A DNA stretch of 64,000 bases from Sycobia sp. Sy_11 (taxonomy: Eukaryota; Arthropoda; Insecta; Hymenoptera; Epichrysomallidae), in NCBI GenBank assembly GCA_018907035.1, contig JACCIC010000124.1, forward strand, positions 814,501 to 878,500, in the 5' to 3' direction. Position 1 is the stretch's first letter. Each line of letters starts with the position of its first letter. Positions 1-10,596 of the stretch are shown in pieces. The notes beneath the pieces were generated by a model. That model was not told where the DNA came from. It ran no database searches and saw only the letters and a program-made list of their open reading frames with translations. Position numbers and translations under genes: made by a program.

Positions 1-500
1 TTGCTAAGTTGCCATCAGGTTCTTCAAACTTTCCAGTAATATGGTTAGAGCTTTGTGATGGTAGGCGACATAAATCTGGATGTTGGATAGAAATACGAAT
101 TTCGGTATTGTTATCAAAGCTTAGCACTGTGTATGGTTAGTGGGTGCGGATTTCATTTTGAGTAATCGACTCATCGAATACAACACAGGATTGAATTTTT
201 AGAATTTGTGACGTTGCTGACTACCTACCCTTGTTGCATGTTCCCCTTACCTCTGTCTTGTTCGAAATCTCTACTATCCTTCGAGCGGAGTATCCGAGAA
301 AGGACGCGGGAAAAGAATCTTGCGATCAAGAAACAAGTTGCGGGATGTTGTTGGATAATACAGAAAAAAAGAAAGAATCACCGGAAGTTAAAAGGAAGAT
401 TATAATATTTTATTTTAAATATCATCTTACTGGCGATTATATATATACAGCTTTCAATTTACAAATACACTTCTCGCGGTCACTTTATCCCGCTCGTGTA
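1..500. other. Unassigned flank
   Basis: No coding, RNA or repeat signal could be supported in this stretch. It is moderately AT-rich and leads into the GC-richer island that follows. Short open frames here show no recognisable domain. Confidence 0.5.
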
Positions 501-737
501 TTCTCACGCATTTGTAAAATGACCGCCTCGAATTCTATTCGTCAGCGATCCTCTTCGCGCCAACCCCTCCCGTCACTCCCATCACTCTCTCAAGCGTATA
601 ACCAAATTCCATCCGGTTAGCGTGGCCAGCCCACACTGCCCACTGGCTTCCTCGGGGCAAACTCATTTCCACACTACAAACCCGGAGGCGGGATGCCAGG
701 ACGTGCAGGAATACCATTGTACACAAAAACAATGATT

Positions 738-775
738 TATATAAAAGCCGCGGTACACTCACAGCTGTCGATAAC
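738..775 (+). promoter_or_regulatory. Candidate TATA-type core promoter
   Basis: TATATAAAAG at 738-747 is followed by a GC-rich step and TCACAG at 759-764. The expected start 30 bases downstream of the TATA box would be near 769. The initiator match is imperfect, so this is a suggestion only; the GC-richer, CT-rich downstream DNA makes it more plausible than an isolated TATA. Confidence 0.3.
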
Positions 776-828
776 TCTGCTCCTAAAGATGGTTAGCACG
801 AAAGCGTCTCCTCGCGCGCAACTGTTTC

Positions 829-831
<3 letters not shown>

Positions 832-882
<51 letters not shown>
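832..882. repeat. (CT)n microsatellite
   Basis: About 25 uninterrupted CT dinucleotides, followed by a long imperfect CT-rich stretch to about 1070. It produces spurious Ser/Leu-rich open frames. Confidence 0.97.
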
Positions 883-884
<2 letters not shown>

Positions 885-1899
885 TTTCTTCGCTGTACTT
901 CTCTTCTACCCTCTTTCTCTATCTTTCATGCCGTTGTATTTCTTTCTCTTCCTCTCCGCGGTTGCATTTCTATCTCTATCCCTCTCGCTGTCCATTGCAT
1001 TCTATACCTATCTCTACCACTACGAAATTTCTCTCTCTACCTCTCTATCCCTCTCTCTATCTCTCTAGAATTCGACGCCTTTTCTACTTTTTTCACATCC
1101 AAAACCCGCACAAAAGTTCTATCAACGCAAAACTAGACTTTACTTTTCACACAATGTGCTACTGACAGTGAAGATCGATCTGCGTCTTTTTCATCGTATT
1201 CTTCAATCTTCCCCGATATCGACCAATCAACACCTTCCATTGCTTCTTCTTCCGATACGCGCTGTGGGACACGTCTTATACCGTTGTGTTGGTTTTTACG
1301 TCGGCGTCGTCGTCTTCTGCCGTGCGACAGATTTTAATTTGCCTGCCTAGTATATATATATATATGTATACGATCGGTAGTGTGCTCGCTTTCCACCTGG
1401 TGTCCTACCTGTCGCTCGTCCAGCCTGACCCGATCGAGGAGCTGCTACGTTGAAGCAGCTTCGCCGTGTGCCATATGCTGTCATGCTGTGGCTGCTAATA
1501 TCTACCGCCTTCTCACTTGTTTTCTTTTTTCAGGCTTCGTATTCTTCACGGATGAGCTGGTATCGTGGTGAGTTGCCATATATGGTGTGTTTCCCGTGGA
1601 AAATCTTCGCCACGGCTTATCTGATGGTGTTCGTGTATCATACATCGTTGCTGCCACGTGGTTCTAGCACCTCTTTCTTCTGATACGTAGGTGGACAAGG
1701 GTGTTTTCCGTGTTTGCAGGTGTACCCAGACATCTTTTCCTTCTTTATGTTTCATTTTATTGTCCTAGATTTTTCTTTCCGTGCGCGTAATTCATTATAT
1801 GTGATTCCTGGGGTTGCACAGGAGGTTATCTTCTCTCTCTTGCTCCTACACTCGCTTTCTGTTTTTCTCATTCTTTCTCCGTTGTCACCTTCTCTGCCT

Positions 1900-2539
1900 C
1901 CTTAGTTTGTTTTTCCTTGTTTATGTATTCATCCTACTTCTTTTGTTTATCTCTTTTTCCCTTTACACAATTTCTCGCTCTACAAATATATTTCCACTAT
2001 TTTAATCAAACGTATATTAGTATAAATAAAATATTATTCACGATTTTAATAAAACGTTATCAAATTCTTTTCCAACATTCAATATCTGTGATTTATTGCA
2101 TTAAGGAGGCCAGGTGTGAGCAATCCCCATGCAAAGTGTGCACTTCTTCCTTATTCACATTTCGACAACAAAGCCACTGCATACTATTTTGGTTTCTTAA
2201 GCATGCAATCTCAGAAAAGATAACCGATTGGCTTCACTGCTAGTGCAGCAGAGGTTGTCCAGTGCATATATTTTTCTTCCTTAGACGACCTAATCTTCCT
2301 TAACTGCCTTCAGTGGAGGTACATCGCTAGTGGGAGTTGTGAGTCTATTCCCAACAATCTTTATTGAAAATTTCGTATATTTTTCAGAAAACAGCAAAAA
2401 ATTATCCATATAACTATTTTCCACCAACTTTTAAAGCCAGGCTTTGGAGAAACTGACAATTCTTCCGTATTAACGATTTGAAATTCTTCAATCAACTGAT
2501 TGTCGTACTATCCTGAAGTGCTTATATGCGTGCTCGAAA
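1900..2539. other. No gene recognised
   Basis: AT-rich DNA with weak coding-like stretches on the minus strand that could be further Polinton remnants (for example around 2290-2420), but nothing specific enough to name. Confidence 0.4.
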
Positions 2540-2772
2540 TATAAATATTCCCCGTTATATAGATTTGATATGAAGTCGAATAGTAATTTCTTCTCCTGGA
2601 ACATGAACCAAATTTCCGTCTTGATCGACTATTCGAAATCGAAGATCATCTACAGACTTCTATAACACTTAGTGGTAGATATATAACATGTAATGGAACA
2701 TCTATCATTTTATATCCCGGAGGAATTCTAAGAAGGATTCATGAATGGAATGAACATTTTTCTCGTTCATGA
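2540..2772 (-). pseudogene. Polinton minor-capsid-like protein, C-terminal part (relic)
   Basis: Read on the minus strand this stretch encodes a sequence resembling the C-terminal half of a structural protein that accompanies Polinton/Maverick elements in insect genomes. The best-kept part is the short block FRIVDQDGNLVHV followed by GEEITIRLHI. Stop codons and a frameshift interrupt it. The N-terminal half of the same protein type lies on the same strand at 4.97-5.3 kb, so the gene seems to have been split by the intervening 2.2 kb. The family assignment rests on pattern recognition of the residual blocks, not a search. Function is dead here. Confidence 0.55.
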
Positions 2773-2981
2773 AAGCTCGCACAGTAATATTATTAACTAG
2801 CATCCCCTGTCTCGGCTAAAAAGTAGGTAAAAAGTAGGTAAAAAGTACTCTATATATACAAATCTATATCTCAATAAATAATTGATCGCAATTTACCTAT
2901 CGTCGCTTCTGTATAAAAAATGCTTCAATGTAGCGTCCACTTCAAAATGTTCAAAATGTTGATATTTTGCCGACCATTTCA

Positions 2982-2983
<2 letters not shown>

Positions 2984-3014
<31 letters not shown>
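2984..3014. repeat. (TA)n microsatellite
   Basis: Uninterrupted TA dinucleotides directly left of the 60-bp repeat array. Confidence 0.95.
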
Positions 3015-3018
<4 letters not shown>

Positions 3019-3034
3019 TATTAAATATGGCTTC

Positions 3035-3930
3035 GATGGAGACTCGAGTTCAAGTGGTAGATAAATAAATATCCAATTGTCTCGAGATGACGTTTTCGAA
3101 CTATCGTGTTTGGACTATAGGAAATGTCTCGGAACGACTGCTATAGAGAGTTTTGTGTTAGGGAGGTAGAATAGAATGTCCAGGTATCCCGGGACAACTC
3201 TTACTGGGAGAGTTCGAATGAAAGAATAAGAATCTCTTCATAGAAGTCGTACTGACATACCTGGATTTTGTTTCCCACGAAGTAAACACGAAATTCCCCG
3301 TAGAAGTCGTTCAGAAACACCTGGAAATCGCCTTCTATCATCCGAACACGAAACTCCCCGTAGAAGCTGTCCCGACATACCTGAACATCGTTTTCTACCA
3401 GCTAAACACGATACTCCACGTAGAAATCGTTTCGTCACACCTGGACACCATCTTCTACTGTCCGAATATGAAACTTCCTTTAGAAGTCGTTCCATAGCAC
3501 CTGCAAATCGCATTCTATGATCCGAACATGAAACTTCTACGTAGAAGTTGTCCCGACACACCTAAATATCGTTTCCTACCAGCTAAATACGATAGTCCCC
3601 GTAGAAGTCGTCTCGAGAAAGCTAGCATCGCTTCCTACGACTAAACAAATTCTCCCCGTATAAGTCGTTTGGAAAGATCTAGATATCGTATTTTACCGTT
3701 CCAACACGAATCTTCCCATAGAAGTTGATTTCCTCATACCTGTATTTTGTTTTCTATTAATTAAACACAATATTCCCCGTAGAAATCGCCCAGAGACACC
3801 TGGACATCGCATTCTATCATCCGAACACACAACTGCCTATAGAAATCGTCTTGAGGCAAAGGGATATCATATTTCACCGCCCGTACACGCCAATACAATA
3901 TTTAACAGTAGAAATCGTATTTAAAATGTA
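3035..3930. repeat. 60-bp tandem repeat array with an orientation switch
   Basis: About 11 head-to-tail units of close to 60 bp run from 3241 to about 3900, each starting TAGAAGTCGT or a variant and carrying a central CACCTGGA-like block. The first six starts fall at 3241, 3301, 3361, 3421, 3481 and 3542. To the left, from about 3035 to 3225, roughly three degenerate units run in the opposite orientation, so the array turns round near 3225. Unit 1 resembles unit 9 and unit 2 resembles unit 10 more than their neighbours, which suggests a larger duplication inside the array. A second copy of the arrangement, inverted, lies at 21.78-22.1 kb. A foldback-type non-autonomous element or a dispersed minisatellite are the two readings. 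Confidence 0.85.
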
Positions 3931-3959
3931 TATATAATATGTACAATATAATATACATG

Positions 3960-3961
<2 letters not shown>

Positions 3962-4000
<39 letters not shown>
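3962..4000. repeat. (TA)n microsatellite
   Basis: About 19 TA units just right of the 60-bp array. Confidence 0.95.
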
Positions 4001-4005
<5 letters not shown>

Positions 4006-4367
4006 TTACGTTTTTTTCAATTAAAAACTGTGAATATTTTCGTAGTGATGCCAACTGCATTCAAGAAAAATGTTGGTATGCGCATAGCATATTTTTTAAG
4101 CAGACAATGGATATTGCCTTTTTATCCAAAAGTGACGATATATTTTATGTATATATACATAGTTTCGAGGTTGTTGGTAAAGAACACTATTTTGCAATAA
4201 TTTCTTTTGTTCAAACTAAAAAAAACATGGTTACTTGTAAAATTCTGAAGTTAATAGAATGTATAAAAATAAAAATACAATTTGTCGTCACAAACTATGT
4301 TCAGTATAATTTGGCATACAGAACCATGTTATACGAGAAGGAAAAAGAAAGACAGAGAAATAGAGAC

Positions 4368-4370
<3 letters not shown>

Positions 4371-4407
<37 letters not shown>
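4371..4407. repeat. (GA)n microsatellite
   Basis: About 18 GA units inside a purine-rich stretch starting near 4336. It makes an Arg/Glu repeat in one open frame that is not a gene. Confidence 0.95.
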
Positions 4408-4409
<2 letters not shown>

Positions 4410-4619
4410 CAATTTCCGGGATTAGACAAATTAAAATGTTTAAATGATATTGAAGGTGATGAAAGTGTAAGATTCATCTCTATAAAGTGTGAGAATAATG
4501 TCAGATTAACCTGAAGAACAAAAAAAGTTATACCGACTAACGTCATACCTCCTTGATGATACGAATCCCAAAGTTGAATATGACCATTCAACTGAACTGG
4601 ACTGGTATTAATACTTTAT

Positions 4620-4852
4620 GTGGACTACCTTCTATTGATATTCGTGATTCAAGACGCCACCTAGTGGCCGCCGGTGAAACTGATGGTTAAAACCATTAAC
4701 TTAATTTATTGATGAAAGTAAAATCATTTTCAATAAAAAACATAGCCTATGTCCTTCCCAAGATAATATAGAATCTATATGTCAAATTTCAGAAGAATTG
4801 GTTCAGTAGTTTTTTCGGTTATCGTGTACAAACAAAAACACGCTTTGTCTTT

Positions 4853-4861
<9 letters not shown>
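4620..4861 (+). mobile_element. LINE 3'-end-like fragment with (TA)n tail
   Basis: The stretch resembles the 3' ends of non-LTR retrotransposons common in insects: a conserved block with TCAAATTTCAGAAGAATTGG, GTTCAGTAGTTTTT and a final CTTTATAAATTA running straight into a (TA)n tail. Such ends serve as the template recognised by the element's reverse transcriptase, and the microsatellite tail fits. A related but shorter ending is seen at 42.6-42.68 kb. No reverse transcriptase sequence is attached, so clade assignment is open. Confidence 0.45.
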
Positions 4862-4898
<37 letters not shown>

Positions 4899-4961
4899 TA
4901 TATATATATATATATATAGATATATATATATATATATATATAGATATATATATATATATAT
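4857..4961. repeat. (TA)n tract with GATA interruptions
   Basis: TA dinucleotides broken at intervals by TAGATA. It abuts the LINE-like 3' end on the left and the Polinton relic on the right, so it marks one side of the insertion that splits the Polinton. Confidence 0.95.
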
Positions 4962-4964
4962 GAT

Positions 4965-5300
4965 ATGATTTCGTTAAATCTGAACTATACTCTATATTTT
5001 CCTCGGGAATGCAGGGATTAAAGCCGAGAAGATGACATATTAACTTTTGAGAACTAAGATTTAATAGAACACTGCAATTTATTTCACTTCTCAATGTGTT
5101 ATTATTCGCTATTAAGGAAAATTCATCTCCTTTCGATTTCAATGTGGATCATAAAAATTTATGGATGTCATTAATTTCGCCACTACCAGTAGGAACAGTA
5201 ACCAGTTCCCATCGAAAATATAGCTTATTATTTGTATTCTCTATATTCAAAATTGAGTTGAAGGTTAAAAGTTCGATTAAGCCTACAACAAATTTTTAAT
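4965..5300 (-). pseudogene. Polinton minor-capsid-like protein, N-terminal part (relic)
   Basis: On the minus strand a reading frame of about 90 residues (with a frameshift and a stop near its start) resembles the N-terminal part of a structural protein found in insect Polinton/Maverick elements, including blocks such as NNKLYF, GSGEINDI and ICHLLGF. It ends exactly where the TA tract begins. The C-terminal part occurs at 2.54-2.77 kb on the same strand. Together with the integrase and polymerase relics to the right this supports one decayed Polinton. Assignment is by residual pattern only. Confidence 0.5.
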
Positions 5301-5724
5301 GCTTTACTAGTTCAATAGAATGAAAATAGTAAGTGCAACTATCTTCCACGACTAATTGAAGGAGAATTATTAAATTTAGACAAATAAGACCTTCTTTATT
5401 GACTTTCGGTTAAGAATTAAAGGTAAAAGTGACCACAAAAAAATATGTGAGTAATTTATCGTCACGATGTGAATTCAAAACATGTTTTTGAAGACCATGT
5501 CAATACTGATCTGACTTTCAACGAGTTTTGAAATCTTTGTTCTAATTGTTGGAAAAATGATAAATATGTTTTTTTTATTATTGATAAAGATAAAGCGATG
5601 GATGATGATAGATACTGAAAAGGCTTTGACGGTTTTTTAATAAAAAAAAATTACAAAAATCTCAATGACTCAGTTCAATTTTATTCAGCACCAGGACATC
5701 ATGTCAGACTTTGAGTAAGAAAAT

Positions 5725-6035
5725 AATTTATTTCGCGAGCTCTTCCAAGCTCGTAAAGTTATTAAAAGAAAATCTGCACTATTGAAACAGAATCTCGAAA
5801 AAGTTGTAGGTGATACATTGCAACCATTCACTTTACCACTTGAAAAGCTTGTCGAACAACAAAATTTACAGTCTTCTAATCTCATTTCGGATGATTACAA
5901 CATTAAATAGCCAACTAGATCTCGAAAAAAGTTGAGTTTTATGTTAGATAATAATATTCATTCAGCTTCTATGCACGATGATAATGTTAAAACTAATATT
6001 TTACATCAAAGTCGCAATAAATTCGATAACATATA
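5725..6035 (+). pseudogene. Polinton-associated ORF relic, first part
   Basis: An open stretch begins around the block ELFQARKVIKRK and continues through PFTLPLEKLVEQ to a stop near 5908, then resumes in the same frame for 40 codons. Charged, helix-prone proteins of this kind recur next to integrase and polymerase genes in insect Polintons; their role is not established. Position and strand between the capsid-like and integrase relics support membership of the same element. It contains at least two stops and is not functional. Confidence 0.4.
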
Positions 6036-6129
6036 AAGTGTAAGAAATATTGGATGTACATACATGCTTTGCGATTCTGATATAATATTTGATGATAATA
6101 AAATAAAAGTAAGAGATTCAACATATTCT

Positions 6130-6484
6130 AAAAATAATGGGCTATGGAGCTACTCATAAAAAAAGAACCAAACGACACATTAATAAGTTCAGCAGATTGT
6201 GCAAAATTATCGTAGTATTCTGGAAGCAACAAGTGCTTACCGGAAAAAATATAGGAAAGATGGAATATACGCTCATCGAAGAGTAGGAATTAGTTTAACA
6301 TCATTGCACCGATGTTCCGCATCATAACATACCTAAATATAAAATAGCAAAGAAAGATTTTTCAATAGAGTTAGTATACAGGGATGATCCGAATGAGCTT
6401 GTTGAGAGACTACAATTACTAATTTCCGAACAATCGGCTGGAAATAACAATCATGTCAACAAAATCCAATCCATTGTTGAATAA
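6130..6484 (+). pseudogene. Polinton-associated ORF relic, second part
   Basis: Remnants in shifting frames: NNGLWSYS near 6137, then after frameshifts a 37-codon stretch containing YRDDPNELVERLQLL and ending at a stop near 6483. The block DPNELVERL followed by a Gln/Ser/Asn-rich tail is a recurrent feature of an uncharacterised protein in insect Polintons. Probably the C-terminal continuation of the relic at 5.7-6.0 kb. Several stops show that it is dead. Confidence 0.4.
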
Positions 6485-6542
6485 CTATGTGAAATAATAT
6501 GTATATATTGATACATTCATAGTCGTTTTGGTCAGTAGCAAT

Positions 6543-6910
6543 ATGAGCTTTTTAGAGCGCTCAAAAGGGAGTCGAGGTTTTGCAGGTTCTGGATTTAATA
6601 TTACATTGGATGGAAAATATGATACCGAAACTAAAAAACTTTGTAATATTGGGGAATCCTCGAAATACAATGATGTAATTAGTGTTAAAACGTTGAATTC
6701 AATACTAAAAACCAAGTAGATTTGATATTATTTGAAATTTCGAAATGTGAGCAAAAGCATGAAGCTATTGGTTTGTCCATAGAAGTGAAACTGGAAGATC
6801 TTATTAAAAAATATTATCATTTAAAAGAGAACGTAACAGAACTTGTTACAAGCCCAAATAATATCATAAAAAAAATTTTAAAAAATAAGCGAAGAAAATA
6901 CGTGGAATAA
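6543..6910 (+). pseudogene. Polinton-associated ORF relic, third part
   Basis: Two consecutive open stretches (to stops at about 6719 and 6910) encode a hydrophilic protein with no recognised enzyme motif. The first contains FNITLDGKYDTETKKLCNIG, resembling virion-type or fibre-like proteins, and the second is rich in Lys and Glu. The second runs directly into the integrase frame downstream. It is called Polinton-associated mainly from position. Confidence 0.3.
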
Positions 6911-7190
6911 ATGAGGCATGGAAGAATGATCTTGTAGAAATAATTCCTTACTCTAAGGACCATAATGATTTTCATTATTTAGTCACTGTCATTGATATAT
7001 TTTCAAAATTTGCATGGTTGATCCCAGTTAGATCAAAAAGTGGCAGCTATGTTGCTACGGCTCTGAATAGGATATTGAAACTTGAACGACTAATATATAA
7101 TCTACAAACTGATCAAGGAATATAATTTTACAATTTTCACTTTCAAAATCTCATGAAAAAGTACATGATAACTCTATATTCTTAAGACGA
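6905..7190 (+). pseudogene. Polinton/retroviral-type integrase, catalytic core fragment
   Basis: About 72 codons encode part of an RNase-H-fold integrase core: the first catalytic Asp lies in WKNDLVE, followed by VTVIDIFSKFAW and a second catalytic Asp in LQTDQG. A stop follows immediately and the region that would carry the catalytic Glu has decayed. This D...D spacing and the VIDIFSK block are typical of integrases of Polinton elements and LTR retrotransposons. The opposite-strand DNA polymerase B relic beginning 200 bp away makes Polinton the better reading. Confidence 0.75.
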
Positions 7191-7379
7191 ACGTATATTG
7201 GCTTTTCAATTGTAACGTACTGGTTTATTCCTTCTCAAATGCCTAATTGGATGAATAATAATATATCAATATTTGATAGGAGTTACAATTCAAATTTCAT
7301 AATTTTAAGAGCTACTGCAAATAGATGTCTGTCATAAAATATATAAGACATTAGCCAACAGTAGAATATCTGTTTTTAT

Positions 7380-9258
7380 GTATGAGTCGCAATATTCTCC
7401 TAAAGTCGCAATATTCTCCTCATATCGAGTTTATTCCATACTTCAGCAGTATGATTACAGTCATTGTCAGTAATATCTGAATCAGTTAATTGGTTATAAA
7501 ATTCGTTTTGCTCTGGCAGTTTTATACAGGTTAATTTGTCTAATCCATCCACAAAATCATATGTATATATACCTTTTTGCCTAAGAAGATTAATATTTTC
7601 ATTTAAAAATCCATCCGATTGAAATTCCTTTATAACTAGTTGTACATTTCATAAATATAATGTCAATTTTTCGAAATATATAGGTAAAAATCGAGATGTG
7701 AATGAAATGTACTTTTTCTGTTATGGGGTAATAGAGAAACTCAACCTTTCAATAACGAAGAAATACCAATTTCTTTTAAAATAAAGTAAGTCTTCAAAGT
7801 GATTTTATATAATTCAAATTATATGAATTATGAGCTGCGCCTCTGAAACTGGAGAGAAAAAATTCTTTTTTTCTTTTTTTTCTTTATATCTAAAACATTG
7901 ATTCAATTATAAAATACTTAAATAAACATACCGTCCTGTAAGATGGCAATGATTTCATAGAGGAAATTGATTCTTTTTAAATTTATTGCCACATATATGA
8001 CAAACAAACGATCATTGAAATTTTAATTATTCAAGATCTGTGAGTTTTATTCGTTTTGGTGTCTTCTAGAGTCGAACTTTATGCTCTTCAATGAGTTTGA
8101 GTTTACGAACGAACCATTGTGCAGCCAACTCGTCGTCTCTACTTTTTTGTCTATACTATTATATTTGTATGCTCATAATTTCTCACCATAACTGCATTTT
8201 AAATAATAACCCATGCTATACGCTTCGTGATGCTGAAAGGCGTTCTTATTCTGAGTAGGATGCAACATTCGAGATCTGCATAAAGAGAAAATGGCATTTT
8301 CGCACTCTATTTATGATCTCAAAATTTAAAAATGTCATTCGAATTGTTTGGCAAATTTATTTTGCATTCGCACATATTTCTAAAATAGTATTCGTGATTT
8401 TTTAATTTGTTTGACTATTAAACATTTCTACATACGTTTCACAATGAAATGATTTTACATATGCTTTATTCAATTATGAGCTTAAAAGTCTGGACAAACT
8501 TTTTATCCAAAGATAATTTTATTTCGGTGAACTAGCATTATCATCATGAATATTAATTTCTTCACATTCATTGATGAAGTAATCATGAATGAGGAGAAGG
8601 TTTACGTGTTTCTCCTTCTTATTGGATGTAATGTGGAAAGTTGTTAACTCATATTTCCATCTCATCTTTCTAAGCATATACACATTTACAGAAATACTAT
8701 TGAATTTTTTGAATTTTGTGACATCCTTCAGTTTCACTGGAAATATCAACAAAATTTAATTCATTCATATACTTATCATAATTCTGAACCCTTTGAAGAT
8801 TAATCACAGAAGGATATAATGATGAAAGTATAGCATATTTGACGCACAAATTATCACTATCACGAACATTAACACATGCATTTTTTGATATTATAAACTT
8901 TGGAAGAGGAATGTACGATATTCCCTTGTGTAGAGCAAATTTTTTCATCTTAATGCATAAACTAATAATAATATTTTTCAAAAGTTCATCCTCAATTCTA
9001 TTTCTGAAACTCTTCCAAATGTGCAAAAAGAGGCTCCCTAATTGTTCCTCAAACTGTTTCTATAAATCGGTAGAAGGGTAAACTTTAGCACTCTGTATCG
9101 TAAAATATTTAATATTCGTCCATCCTCGCCATTTTTCTGTACAGAAAACTGCGATATGAACTCAGAATCAACATTTGCACTATACTCTTCTAAGGAGATT
9201 GTCACCTTATTTTCAAAGATCTTTTCTGTGTCAGTTAAGAAGCTGAGAATATCTACAT
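7380..9258 (-). pseudogene. Polinton protein-primed DNA polymerase B, N-terminal half (relic)
   Basis: Read right to left, fragments in different frames line up in the order expected for the N-terminal and exonuclease part of a Polinton family-B DNA polymerase. Near 9.0-8.7 kb there is a block with ISYIPLP and DSDNLCVKYAILS. At 8.7-8.5 kb there are ISVNVY and KKEKHVNLLLI. Near 8.0 kb a zinc-finger-like CHICGNKF is followed by CHLTGR, then AHNSYNLNYI (about 7.83 kb). A last stretch at 7.64-7.4 kb contains YTYDFVDGLDKL. Many frameshifts and stops make it non-functional. The polymerase catalytic palm domain was not found in the window. This is the strongest evidence that 2.5-9.3 kb is a decayed Polinton. 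Confidence 0.75.
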
Positions 9259-9590
9259 GGTTTAAATTTACAACTACTAAAAAAATTAGTTCAACTAGTT
9301 AAAAAGAATAAAATCATCAACTAAATCAAACTTCTTTACTGAGATATAAATTTATTTAAAAAATCAAGAATATCACAAAATAGAAAAGCTTAAACTAAAC
9401 TTATTTCACCGCGGTATAGAGTGTGCTCCTTCAAATAACATGGTCTTATTTTAAAGGAAAGCAAAGAAGCGGAACGAAAATATTGAGTATGATGATAAAA
9501 ACATTAAATTTAAAATCGGACGGAGGTCTTGCAGCCAATCCAATATCAATCTTTTAGTTTATAAACACAGAACATCACCTTTCTTTTGCA
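9259..9590. other. No gene recognised
   Basis: AT-rich DNA between the Polinton relic and the next coding-like fragment. Nothing identifiable. Confidence 0.5.
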
Positions 9591-9594
9591 ACAG

Positions 9595-9800
9595 GGATGG
9601 CTGGATGATAAGGTATTCCTCTGTGACACTAAGGGATTTCAAACAAGTGGTGTGCAAAGCTTTATTGTAAAAGAATTTAGTTTGCTAAGTTTAGATGGAG
9701 ATGCATAGCCCACCGTGTACTTCTTTAAATCACCATTTCCGTGGAGCGAAGTGACCTGGAGTGAAAAAAAAATGGTACACTGGCTGCAACGTGATTAACA
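9595..9800 (+). pseudogene. TE-associated ORF fragment of unknown role
   Basis: One frame encodes about 60 residues with a single internal stop, including SFIVKEFSLL and VYFFKSPFPW. Short proteins with this combination are seen repeatedly in insect transposon-rich DNA, but I cannot tie it to a specific element. It may belong to the Polinton to its left or be independent. Confidence 0.3.
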
Positions 9801-9884
9801 TAGAATTGAATAAGATTCTGGCGACATCCTTATCAGAGACTCAAAAGGACATTAGATATTTGTTACACTAGAGTACGAAATTTA

Positions 9885-10556
9885 TCTCTATCGAGTTATT
9901 ACTGGTGATGAAAGTTGGTTCTTTCCATATGACCGCGAAACTAAACGACAAGCCAATAGTGGGTGTCGCCTGGAACGCCAAGGCCAAAGAAAATGGGAAT
10001 GTGCAAGTCCAAGATGAAAATAATGTTCACTTGCTTCTTCGACAGCGAAGGGGTGGTTCACGAAATGTTTGTATCATCTGGAAAAACTGTAAATCATGTA
10101 CTCTACCGCAATGTGCTCGAAAAAATACAAAAAAGTGTGCTCAGAGTGCGTCTCGAGATCGCGAAGACTTGGGTTCTGCATCACGACAATGCACCCTGTC
10201 ACGGTACATTCAGTGCCTCTCATTTATTGGTGTGTAAAGGTATCGCAACGTTACCACAATCGTCCTATTCGCCAGACATGTCACCCTGCGACTTTTTCCT
10301 ATTCCCCCATTTGAAAAAATTCGTCGAAGGTCAACATTTGGACTCCGATGAAGACATTCAAGAATCTGTGACGAGGGTACTCGGAGCGGTCCACAAGAAG
10401 TGTTCCAGAATTGTTACGAAAACTGGAAAACTCGCTGAAATAAGTGTATAGGTACGAGAGGGAACTTCTTTGAAAGGGATTGTAGTGATGTACCTTCATT
10501 GTTAAATATACTCGACTTTTGAATTTTGTCGCATTACTTAATTGTCTGACCTCGTG
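9885..10556 (+). pseudogene. mariner transposase relic, C-terminal half with 3' TIR
   Basis: The reading starts at YRVITGDESWFF (first catalytic Asp in GDE), shifts frame near 9965, and continues for about 160 codons through LHHDNAPCH (second Asp) and YSPDMSPCDFFLF (third Asp). There are 34 residues between the second and third Asp, so this is a DD34D mariner. The N-terminal half is absent. The 3' terminal inverted repeat, TCGCATTACTTAATTGTCTG plus ACCTCG, lies at 10529-10554. The same family contributes the complementary N-terminal half and its 5' TIR at 22.1-22.89 kb. The two copies share sequence around GDESWFF. Confidence 0.85.
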
Positions 10557-10596
10557 TAAGTGTTTCTTGTGATCGTTGAACGTTTTTAACAAAAAA

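Larger units (their letters stand above)
500..1900. other. GC-richer promoter/5'-UTR-like island
   Basis: This stretch is clearly less AT-rich than most of the window, contains several CpG dinucleotides and a long (CT)n tract, and is pyrimidine-rich for several hundred bases. Insect gene 5' regions often look like this. A TATA-like sequence lies near its left side, and at 1533/1534 a pyrimidine tract followed by CAG is succeeded 34 bases later by GTGAGT (1568), which could mark a tiny exon. No convincing coding exon is visible; the Ser/Leu-rich open frames only translate the CT repeat. It could be the non-coding 5' end of a host gene or just a composition island. Confidence 0.3.

Noticed and set aside
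693..1136. Open frame of 147 codons rich in Ser and Leu
   Set aside because: It is a translation of the (CT)n tract and its CT-rich flank.
1533..1568. 34-base micro-exon with good splice signals
   Set aside because: Signals fit, but no adjoining coding exons or reading-frame continuity could be shown, so it is mentioned only within the island entry.
3238..3930. Possible CRISPR array (60-bp spaced repeats)
   Set aside because: The units are contiguous tandem copies without unique spacers, in eukaryotic-type DNA.
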